From positions 1-62,236 of the forward strand of contig JANXXI010000239.1 of assembly GCA_025350695.1 (NCBI GenBank): a DNA stretch of 62,236 nt, written 5' to 3'. This stretch comes from Acidobacteriota bacterium. GTDB taxonomy: Bacteria > Acidobacteriota > Terriglobia > Bryobacterales > Bryobacteraceae. Below the pieces are notes generated by a model. The model was given only the letters and a program-made list of their open reading frames with translations, ran no database searches and was not told the origin of the DNA. Both the position numbers and the translations under genes were made by a program. Position 1 is the first letter of the stretch. Each line of letters begins with the position of its first letter. Positions 35,748-42,607 of this stretch are shown here, one piece after another.

Positions 35748-37348
35748 CTGTCTATGGCGGGCGCGGTCAATTGCTTATGTCGGCCGTCGACATATACGAT
35801 TTCAGCTTCAAGGATTTTCGTTTCGCCGCCAATTCCGAAGTGAACCACCGGGTCGGACGAACTGGCATAGCCCACGGCGGCGGTCGAGTGGCCCCACTGC
35901 TCCCCGGCGGCGGTGCGGATCTTCACCGACGTTCCAATGGGCAGGTGGAAACCAATCCAGTGGTGGCCGGCGGCGGAGCGGTTGCGCAGAATCGCCGGCG
36001 CGCCGTTCAATTGCGTCACCACCACATCGATCGCCCCGTCGCCATCCAGATCGGCAAATGCGGCTCCTCTATACAAGCCGGCAACGGGCAGCAATTCGGG
36101 ACGAAACGATTTTCCGGCGCTGTTCCATAACATCAGGTTCAGTTGCTTCGATGCGCGACTGGAAAATGTTTCCGTGTTGTCGTTCACGTCCCCGTTGGCG
36201 GTGAACAAGTCCTTCCAACCGTCGTTGTCGAAATCGATTGCAGCCGTGCTCCAGCCGCTAAGCGGAAGCGTGGCTTGACCGATCTTCGATGGGTAGGTCA
36301 TGTCTTTGAACAAGCCTTTGCCCAGGTTGCGGTACAAGGGAAACGTCTCGTTGGCGAGGGCGGTGATGAATAGGTCGGGGCGCCCGTCGTTGTCCACGTC
36401 TTTAAAATCCACGCCCATTGACGAGAGGGCGCGGCCATCGTCGTTCATGCCGATTCCGGCAGCCATGCCCACTTCCTTAAATGTTCCATCGCGCTGGTTG
36501 TGGAACAGGAAGTTCGGAGTGGTGTCGTTGGTGACGATCACGTCGAGCGCGCCGTCACCGTCATAGTCGGCAAAGGCCAAGCCCATCCCTTTACCGATGT
36601 AGGCTGCGATCCCTGATTCCTTGGAGACGTCGGTGAACTCGCCGCCTCCATCATTGCGGAACAGCGAGTTGGCAAGCCCTTGGTAATATTTCGGGTGGCA
36701 GTAGGTGCGGAAGTTTTTTTGAATATCGCCACAAAAGGGCTCTTTGGCTGGATCCCATTGGACGTAGTTGACGATGAACAGATCGAGGTCTCCATCGCCA
36801 TCGTAGTCGAAAAAGCCGGCGGAGATGGACCAGCCGGTGGAGGGGAATGGGCGTTTCTCAAACGTGCCGTCGCCACGGTTGCGATAGAGGATGTTCTGGC
36901 CAACGCCGGTTACGAAGAGGTCGATGAAGCCGTCATTGTCAAAATCTCCGGCCGTGGCCCCCATGCTGTAGCCCTCTCCCTGGAGCCCGGCTTTGACTGT
37001 GACGTCTTCGAATTTGAAGTTGCCTAAGTTGCGGTAGAGGCGGTTCCAATATTTGGGGGCGTTCTTTTCGAGGCTTGGCTGAGCGGCTCCGTTTGTGAAG
37101 AAGATATCGGGTTTGCCGTCGTTGTCGAAATCGAAGATGGCTACTCCGCCGGGCATGGTTTCGATCTGATGGCGCTGCGGCGTGGCGGCGTTTTGCAACG
37201 TTACTGGGAATGGGGTCAGGCGTTCGAAGCTGGGCTTGGGCTCGGCTTCAAAGAGTGGCATGGACAGCCAGGAGAAAGCAGCCAGTGTTTGCAATGTTCG
37301 CTTCAATCTTCCGATTGTGATACAAAACCGCTTTGGAATGTCTACCAA
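35732..37348 (-). CDS. CRTAC1/ASPIC-UnbV family FG-GAP repeat protein
   Basis: 538 residues. An N-terminal hydrophobic segment (TLQTLAAFSWLSMPLF) acts as signal peptide, then seven or so FG-GAP/VCBS beta-propeller blades with calcium-type loops: DFDNDGKPDIFFTNG, DFDNDGFIDLFVTGVG, DYDGDGDLDLFIVNYV, DYDGDGALDVIVTND, DVDNDGRPDLFITALA, DLDGDGAIDVVVTQLN. The C-terminus carries an ASPIC/UnbV domain (HHWIGFHLPIGTSVKIRTA, VHFGIGGETKILEAEIVY). Exported, probably cell-surface. Start is TTG at 37348; a start slightly downstream is possible. Divergent from a second family member at 37436. Confidence 0.85.
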   Translation of the reverse strand: MVDIPKRFCITIGRLKRTLQTLAAFSWLSMPLFEAEPKPSFERLTPFPVTLQNAATPQRHQIETMPGGVAIFDFDNDGKPDIFFTNGAAQPSLEKNAPKYWNRLYRNLGNFKFEDVTVKAGLQGEGYSMGATAGDFDNDGFIDLFVTGVGQNILYRNRGDGTFEKRPFPSTGWSISAGFFDYDGDGDLDLFIVNYVQWDPAKEPFCGDIQKNFRTYCHPKYYQGLANSLFRNDGGGEFTDVSKESGIAAYIGKGMGLAFADYDGDGALDVIVTNDTTPNFLFHNQRDGTFKEVGMAAGIGMNDDGRALSSMGVDFKDVDNDGRPDLFITALANETFPLYRNLGKGLFKDMTYPSKIGQATLPLSGWSTAAIDFDNDGWKDLFTANGDVNDNTETFSSRASKQLNLMLWNSAGKSFRPELLPVAGLYRGAAFADLDGDGAIDVVVTQLNGAPAILRNRSAAGHHWIGFHLPIGTSVKIRTAAGEQWGHSTAAVGYASSSDPVVHFGIGGETKILEAEIVYVDGRHKQLTAPAIDSYFKP

Positions 37349-37435
37349 ACTCTGAGCAGGGCGGCCTTGGGTCCGCCCACCGAACTCGGCTCGGCCCTAC
37401 TGTGGGCGCGGTTGTTTCTACGATAATGAAGAACA

Positions 37436-39916
37436 GTGACTCTGGCGCCCAACATTAAGATTTTCTTGCGATGCCTTGCAGCCGTTGTGGCGCTTGCGTG
37501 CGGTCGTTGGCTCATCGCGCAACAACCCGCCGAGCATGGGAAGCACAAGCTGGCGCCCGAAGTTATTGAGCCGGACAGTCCGCTCCTTCCTGCTTTGAAA
37601 TTACTTCGGGAATCGAAGACTGCCGAGGCGCGTGCTCTGCTGCTCGAGCTCCAGAAATCGAAGCCCGATGATCCCGAGATTTACTTTCAACTTGGCCGAT
37701 CTTACCTGCTGGATTTCCATCGCGAAACGGACGTGACCAAGCGCCGCACCGCGCTTGCGCTCGCCATGGAATCGCTGGCAGCGGCGATCAAAAAGAATCC
37801 GGATCATGTTCCGGCTCTGCGCGCCAAAGCTATCATCCATGCTCGGGCTGAACTGCTGTTCTACGACCCCAATCTGGCTTACCAATACGCCGCGCGCGCG
37901 GCCAAATTGGAGCCGAACGCCAATGGGTACATCTTGAGCCTTACCGATTGGATGTCGGGCGAAGTGCGTTTTAACCAGGAAAGCGAGCATCGGGTGCCGC
38001 ACGATCCTTTGTTGGGTTTGGACCGTTCAATAGACCTGCTGGCGCATTTGGTTGACAACGCGATGCCCTACAGCAATGAGGAAACGGCTGGTTATTTTTC
38101 CATGGGGAAGGCGCTCTCACGCCGGGGCAATTTCGCTGAGGCGGTCAAGTATTTCAAGCAGACGCTGGCACGCACCCAGGAACCGGTGCAGCGCAACGAA
38201 GCGCTACGCGAGATCGCAACTTGCTACTACCGTCTTGGAGATTATGGCGAGGCGGCGCGCAACTTTTATGAGGCGCTGCAATGGCGGGCAAATGACATCG
38301 ACCGGTTTTTGTTGAAGGCCGCGATGGATATGATGACTGGGGAGAAACCCGCACTTGCTAAGGATGCAATCTTTCCGGCGGCCGCTCCGAACATTGATCC
38401 GTCGGTGAATCTGGAGTTCAAAGATATCGCCGCTGAGTTGGGCATCAACCGCTTGGATGGTAACGGGACCTGCGCTTGGGCCGACTACGATAACGACGGA
38501 GATTTGGATCTGTTTCTGTCAGGCAGCGGGACGTTTATGGCGGTCTATCGCAACGATGGCGGCAAGTTCACGGAAGTAACTGAGCAAGTGGGCCTGGCGA
38601 AAGTGCCTTCTGGCTATAGTCTGAATCTGATCGACTACGATAATGACGGCAAGTTGGACCTGTACATATCGTTGAATGGCTGGAGCGGTCCGATGAAGAA
38701 CCGTCTATTCCATAACGTGGGCGGCAAGTTTGAAGATGTTTCGGCCAAGAGCGGCGCGGATGATGGCGGGAATGGGTTCGTGTCGCTGTGGGGCGATTTG
38801 GATAATGATGGCTGGCTGGATCTGGTGATCGCCAATGGCGTGTTGAAGGATGGTAGCGTGCCGCAGATCTACCGGAACAATCGTAACGGAACGTTCACTA
38901 ACGTGACGAAGGCGGCGGGCTTGAATGAGCCGCCTGCGTATGGGGCGATTGGGATCGCGCTGGGTGATTATAACAAGGACGGGCGTGTGGACATTTTGAT
39001 CAACGGTTTGGGTACCGCGCCGAACCGGCTGTATAGGAATGATGGTAATTGGCATTTCACCGAAGTCTCGAAGCAGGCGGGAGTGGTGCAGCCCTCGCAC
39101 AATGGTTTCGTCTGCTTTTTCTTTGATTATAACAATGATGGATGGCCGGATATTTTGACTACTAGCCTGGCTCCGTGGCCTGCTGTGGTGGAGGGTTTGA
39201 AGGCGGGTTTTCGTCCAGCATCAACGGCGGAATTGCATCCGGATACCAATCGGCTGTTCCGCAATAATCGGGATGGCACGTTCACCGACGTTACTTACGA
39301 AGCCAAGCTTCACTACCCGATGGGCACGATGGGTGCTGGGGTGGCGGATCTGGATAACGACGGATTCCTGGACATCTATTTCGGCACGGGCGACCCGCAG
39401 CTAACGCGGCTTGAGCCCAACCGTTTCTTTCATAACAACGGTGACGGTACATTTACCGACCGCACCGCGATGACGCCATTCGCGCGTTTGGGGGCCAAGG
39501 GGCATGGGGTGACTTTCGTTGACATTGATGGCGATGGCGACTTGGATGTGTACGCACAACTGGGCGGCCACTATCCGGGCGATATGGCTTACAACGCGTT
39601 CTATCGGAACTTGCGCGGGAACCGGAATCATTGGCTGGAGATTGATCTGACGGGGGTGAAGACCAACCGGTTTGCGGTGGGCGCGCAGGTGACGGTGAGG
39701 GCTGGTGATGTGAAGTTCTATCGTGAGGTGAAGGGCAGTGAAGGGTTCGGATCAACCGATCCTTACCGTGTGCATTTTGGGTTGGGGGGGAACGAGAAGA
39801 TTGAGTCGGTGGAGATTCGGTGGCCTGCGGGTGGAGTGGACCGGCTGCGGGATGTGGCTGTGGATGCGGTGGTGAGTGTGCAGGAAGGTGAGGGTGTGTG
39901 GAAGCGGGTGAAGTGA
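37436..39916 (+). CDS. TPR plus CRTAC1/ASPIC-UnbV FG-GAP repeat protein
   Basis: 826 residues, GTG start at 37436. Signal peptide (IKIFLRCLAAVVALACGRWL), then TPR-like helices (about 60-300; PEIYFQLGRSYLLDFHRETD, GYFSMGKALSRRGNFAEAVK, EIATCYYRLGDYGEAARNFY), then FG-GAP blades (DYDNDGDLDLFLSGSG, DYDNDGKLDLYISLNG, DLDNDGWLDLVIANGV, DYNKDGRVDILINGLG, DYNNDGWPDILTTSL, DIDGDGDLDVYAQLGG) and a C-terminal ASPIC/UnbV domain (NHWLEIDLTGVKTNRFAVGA, YRVHFGLGGNEKIESVEIRW). Exported; such TPR-CRTAC1 fusions are common in acidobacteria, role unknown. Divergent with the shorter homologue, 87 bases between starts. Confidence 0.88.
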   Translation: MTLAPNIKIFLRCLAAVVALACGRWLIAQQPAEHGKHKLAPEVIEPDSPLLPALKLLRESKTAEARALLLELQKSKPDDPEIYFQLGRSYLLDFHRETDVTKRRTALALAMESLAAAIKKNPDHVPALRAKAIIHARAELLFYDPNLAYQYAARAAKLEPNANGYILSLTDWMSGEVRFNQESEHRVPHDPLLGLDRSIDLLAHLVDNAMPYSNEETAGYFSMGKALSRRGNFAEAVKYFKQTLARTQEPVQRNEALREIATCYYRLGDYGEAARNFYEALQWRANDIDRFLLKAAMDMMTGEKPALAKDAIFPAAAPNIDPSVNLEFKDIAAELGINRLDGNGTCAWADYDNDGDLDLFLSGSGTFMAVYRNDGGKFTEVTEQVGLAKVPSGYSLNLIDYDNDGKLDLYISLNGWSGPMKNRLFHNVGGKFEDVSAKSGADDGGNGFVSLWGDLDNDGWLDLVIANGVLKDGSVPQIYRNNRNGTFTNVTKAAGLNEPPAYGAIGIALGDYNKDGRVDILINGLGTAPNRLYRNDGNWHFTEVSKQAGVVQPSHNGFVCFFFDYNNDGWPDILTTSLAPWPAVVEGLKAGFRPASTAELHPDTNRLFRNNRDGTFTDVTYEAKLHYPMGTMGAGVADLDNDGFLDIYFGTGDPQLTRLEPNRFFHNNGDGTFTDRTAMTPFARLGAKGHGVTFVDIDGDGDLDVYAQLGGHYPGDMAYNAFYRNLRGNRNHWLEIDLTGVKTNRFAVGAQVTVRAGDVKFYREVKGSEGFGSTDPYRVHFGLGGNEKIESVEIRWPAGGVDRLRDVAVDAVVSVQEGEGVWKRVK

Positions 39917-39928
39917 GTGGTGATTGTC

Positions 39929-39955
39929 GGCCCTGTCAAGGATTTTGTGTAAACG
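39929..39955. mobile_element. Possible IS256-type terminal repeat remnant
   Basis: GGCCCTGTCAAGGATTTTGTGTAAACGA-like end: GGCCCTGTCAAGG at 39929-39941 followed by TTTTGTGTAAACGA. On the minus strand it reads TTTACACAAAATCCTTGACA, the style of IS256-family terminal inverted repeats that carry an outward TTGACA. No transposase body remains: the sequence passes within about 100 bases into a broken antitoxin. No second end was found. Confidence 0.3.
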
Positions 39956-40032
39956 ATTGTCCCAAAGCCCACCTCCTTCATCCTTTTCTTCATGTCCACA
40001 ATCATTGCCTCAGCAGTATCAAATGGTCCATA

Positions 40033-40258
40033 TCATGGTCCTTCGGCGGCTTCCTGAAGCTCCGCAAGAACCGTTGCTCTCTGGGCTGGGGTGTAGCCGT
40101 CTTCGTCTTTGGTATCGTTCAGCGATCTGGTCGCTATGGTGATCATCCCACGTGAAGCCTTCACGTACAGATGATCGCCCAACTGGATGCCTGATTGGCG
40201 ACGCAGCTTTGGTGGGACAATCTCTAGTTGGGATTCTTTTGGTATAAACGAGAGTCAT
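40033..40258 (-). pseudogene. AbrB/MazE-type antitoxin with a one-base insertion
   Basis: The ATG at 40258 reads MTLVYTK, then the frame must drop one A of the AAAA run (40237-40240) to continue ESQLEIVPPKLRRQSGIQLG, DHLYVKASRGMITIATRSL and a C-terminal tail (TPAQRATVLAELQEAAEGP) to TGA at 40035-40033. The rebuilt protein has 74 residues with a SpoVT/AbrB swapped-hairpin fold (V-P-P-K-L-R-R-x-x-G-I-x-x-G-D motif). The stop overlaps an ATG (CATGATATGG) where a toxin gene would start, but that frame ends after five codons, so the toxin has been lost. The IS-like remnant next door may be the cause. Confidence 0.75.
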
Positions 40259-40418
40259 AAAAATGATCCTTTGCGCAGTGGCTTCCAAGACCACCCTAGC
40301 GCGTTACTTGTGAAGGAATCATAGCGGTCAGTCTAGGATCGGTCAAGCCGCCTTCAGTCGATAGGCCGCTCCCCCTAACCATCGCGGTTTTTTATTCCCC
40401 TTATATCTGTAAGCAGAG

Positions 40419-40673
40419 TTACTGCGCACTACTATGGATGGGGATTATATCCAACATGGTGATAACATCACAGTCGATTCTGAAATAGAAACGCCAGTCT
40501 TGGTTTACTCTCGCCTACCAACGATTCAGGCCATCGTGATATTACTTGGCACGGAGCGATGGATGGCGAATATCGTTCATCCGATAGCTGGATTGTTTTG
40601 AAAAGGCTTCCTGGGCTTCGAGGGGTGTTTTGTTAAAGGCTCTCTGAAAATGCGGACTGAAATACATTTTCAT
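40419..40673 (-). pseudogene. RelE-family toxin with two in-frame stops
   Basis: The ATG at 40673 overlaps the natural TGA of the antitoxin (ATGA style, 40673-40670). The 84-codon frame reads MKMYFSPHFQRAFNK, then RHPSLRAK, TAA (40544-40542), YHDGLNRW, TAG (40517-40515), ARVNQDWRFYFRIDCDVITM, and ends at TAA 40421-40419. RVN-x-DWRFYF-x-I is the core of RelE/HigB-type mRNA interferases. The two stops make it inactive, as expected when its antitoxin is also damaged. Confidence 0.8.
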
Positions 40674-41013
40674 AGAGCTTTGCGTTTAGTGATTGGTTTT
40701 CCTTTGGATCTGGTGCGGAGAGTAGAAATGAAATCGGCATGAGAGTTGAAGGGGCCAATGCCTTTACCTCGGCGGCGATTTCCTTCTCAGACTTGCTGAG
40801 TCGCGCGTCAATGATGCGGCGTTGTGCAGTCGTGTATTCATCGTCACTGGTTGATGTTTTGGTGCGGTCCACAATCACTTTGGGCGTTATGACGAGCTTA
40901 CCGCCCTGGAAGAGGAACTCTACCAGGTCACCCTTTTCAAGGCCAACTCGCTTTCGCAGATGTGTTGGAATTGTTATCTGACCCTTGTCTTGAAGCTTTG
41001 AGGTTGTGTCCAT
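40633..41013 (-). CDS. AbrB-type antitoxin with altered C-terminus
   Basis: Open frame of 126 residues. Residues 1-50 form an intact SpoVT/AbrB DNA-binding domain (KLQDKGQITIPTHLRKRVGL, EKGDLVEFLFQGGKLVITPK), and the following helix (TTAQRRIIDARLSKSEKEIA) is typical of TA antitoxins. After about residue 85 the frame is wrong: restoring one base near 40769 gives GKGIGPFNSHADFISTLRT and a natural end at 40670, 114 residues, with ATGA overlap to the toxin remnant. So the DNA-binding half may still be made, while the toxin-neutralising tail is replaced. It could still repress its own promoter (41058-41085). Confidence 0.75.
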   Translation of the reverse strand: MDTTSKLQDKGQITIPTHLRKRVGLEKGDLVEFLFQGGKLVITPKVIVDRTKTSTSDDEYTTAQRRIIDARLSKSEKEIAAEVKALAPSTLMPISFLLSAPDPKENQSLNAKLYENVFQSAFSESL

Positions 41014-41057
41014 GGCTTTAATATTTCCGAAGTCAAGGAATCATGACTCCTACAGGC

Positions 41058-41085
41058 AGGATAGCAGAATGGTCAAAGTGGTCAA
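41058..41085 (-). promoter_or_regulatory. Candidate promoter/operator of the AbrB-RelE module
   Basis: On the minus strand TTGACC (41085-41080), a 16-base spacer and TATCCT (41063-41058), 45 bases before the antitoxin ATG. A second TTGACC lies 9 bases downstream of the first inside the spacer, so a repeated half-site is available for AbrB-type autoregulation. Confidence 0.4.
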
Positions 41086-41183
41086 GGCTGCGTGCAAAAG
41101 CCTTCAAGCGGTCCTTAATCGCCTTAATCACCAGCCATTGGTAGTGGTTTTTAGTGGGCGAATCTTTGCAAATCCGCATAAAC

Positions 41184-41615
41184 TTATAAGGGCCTTAAAT
41201 CCTGGGCAATGCGCGGAAAAGCAAGTTCCAAAAACTCTCGTCCGTTTACAATTTGAGTTTGCTTCCAAGACGTTGGAAAGTGTCGCTTGTTGCCGGTCAC
41301 CAGAAAGTCGGCTCCGGCAGTATTGGCACATTCAAGTATCCGATTGTCATCTTCGTCCGTGCACCCAAAAAGCGTTTGCATCGGTTCTACTACCATGGCG
41401 GTTTTTTTGATCTTCCCCAGAAAACCACGAATCACATCTTTGGGAAACTTCAGTCGCGGCTCGTTCAATACGCGTTCGTACTCAGACATCATGGGTGGAG
41501 AAATGTACAGCTTGACTCGTCCATGCAGGCCCAAATTGAGCACCCTGGATTGAAGCCCCTCGGGGTAGATAAGGGCGGAGATGATCACATTGGTGTCAAG
41601 AACCGCGCGAATCAT
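41184..41615 (-). CDS. PIN-domain toxin
   Basis: 143 residues. PIN-fold RNase with conserved acidic residues: MIRAVLDTNVIISALIYPEG (first Asp), MMSEYERVLNEPRLKF (Glu), CTDEDDNRILECANTAGADF (third and fourth acidic positions), then LVTGNKRHF. This is the subfamily annotated as putative toxin-antitoxin system toxin, PIN family, which cuts RNA when released from antitoxin. The ATG overlaps the stop of the upstream Phd-type antitoxin (ATGA, 41612-41615). All catalytic residues appear intact, unlike the neighbouring modules. Confidence 0.88.
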   Translation of the reverse strand: MIRAVLDTNVIISALIYPEGLQSRVLNLGLHGRVKLYISPPMMSEYERVLNEPRLKFPKDVIRGFLGKIKKTAMVVEPMQTLFGCTDEDDNRILECANTAGADFLVTGNKRHFPTSWKQTQIVNGREFLELAFPRIAQDLRPL

Positions 41616-41896
41616 TTGATTGCATGGTTAATGGTTTTCTTGCGGGTGCTGCTGATTATGTCGTTGATGTCCACCTGCTTGAGCTTGTCGAGGCCGTTCT
41701 TTGCGGCATGAGCGTGGGCTTTCTTGAGCCAGTCTTCGGCTGGCGCAATGGTATCAATATAGTCTTTCACGCTCATGATGATGACCGAGGGCTCACCTCG
41801 GCGGTCAACGATGAAGCGTTCGTTCTCTTGAATTGCACGGCGCATGATCTGTCCAAATTGGGTTCTGGCTGATAGTGCTGAAACAACGTTTGTCAT
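41612..41896 (-). CDS. Phd/YefM-type antitoxin
   Basis: 94 residues from the ATG at 41896; a TTG seven codons upstream is possible. The N-terminus (MTNVVSALSARTQFGQIMRR, then ENERFIVDRRGEPSVIIMSV) is the Phd/YefM DNA-binding and dimerisation fold; the C-terminal tail (EDWLKKAHAHAAKNGLDKLK) should wrap the toxin. It is coupled by ATGA overlap to the PIN toxin, so the pair looks functional and autoregulated. Confidence 0.85.
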   Translation of the reverse strand: MTNVVSALSARTQFGQIMRRAIQENERFIVDRRGEPSVIIMSVKDYIDTIAPAEDWLKKAHAHAAKNGLDKLKQVDINDIISSTRKKTINHAIK

Positions 41897-42100
41897 AGGA
41901 TGTTTGATTTCTTTCAACGTTCAGCCCTCCAGCCTGAACTGATTAATTAGTTCACTTAAACTATAGCAGATCCAAAACAATAGGCTGTCCTGTGTCGGCT
42001 TCTCCTGTAGCGACTGCAAACAATATCCACTCTTGATTCAATAGGCTACGACCCAAGTCTCCCTCACCCCCTTGCACCCCATTGCCAAACTTAACACGTA

Positions 42101-42133
42101 AGGGCGGCTCATTCCCCACGGACTAGCCGCCCT
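42101..42133 (+). promoter_or_regulatory. Hairpin upstream of the STGP-family remnant, copy 2
   Basis: AGGGCGGCT (42101-42109) pairs perfectly with AGCCGCCCT (42125-42133), 15-base loop. It corresponds to the hairpin at 3220-3246 and is followed by the same ATTTCGAAAG stretch before the ATG at 42167. A 9-bp GC-rich stem could act as a terminator-like attenuator. Confidence 0.45.
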
Positions 42134-42166
42134 AACGTATTTCGAAAGAACCCAGAAGCAAATTCC

Positions 42167-42415
42167 ATGTCCACCGTCGCGCAAATCGAAGCCAATATCG
42201 CCAATCCCCAGCTCTCAACAGGCCCCCCGCACGCTCGAAGGCAAAGCCCGTCCCGCCCCAAACGCCACCCAACTCCTAATCGCCGCCTGGAACATGGAAA
42301 GGGCGAACCGCCTGGAAGCCACCCTCGCAGCCGCCGAAAACCTACACCCGCTGCTTTCAAAAAAACAAAACCTACGACCGTATCACCCGAGCCCGCACCC
42401 GAGCCGAACCAACCC
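42167..42415 (+). pseudogene. STGP-family protein remnant, copy 2
   Basis: The ATG at 42167 reads MSTVAQIEANIANPQLSTGP, nearly identical to the gene at 3276. A frame change at a C run (about 42225-42230) leads to LEGKARPAPNATQLLIAAWN, MERANRLEATLAAAENLHPL, and a second change at an A run (42360-42366) gives NKTYDRITRARTRAEP. Compared with copy 1 about 35 residues in the middle (KLGLYAKQ to LFTQLV) and the whole SEC-C tail are missing. It is a decayed paralogue, not functional. Confidence 0.75.
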
Positions 42416-42607
42416 AATCAGAAGGGAACTCCATCAACCAAGGAATCATAAGTTATATTTTTCTCATCCGCGTGAATGGGCGTGAATCGGCGGCAAATGA
42501 TCTTAGCCCCAAAACCGGACTCAGTCTCTACCTCCGACGAAACCCCAAAGATTATTACAACCCCCCTCTCTGGACGATAAGATGAATCGAGAAGGTCTAT
42601 TCGAATA

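Noticed and set aside
40440-40580. Considered as an independent small gene on the + strand
   Set aside because: The minus strand gives the RelE core RVNQDWRFYF with correct position after the antitoxin, so the region is a toxin pseudogene.
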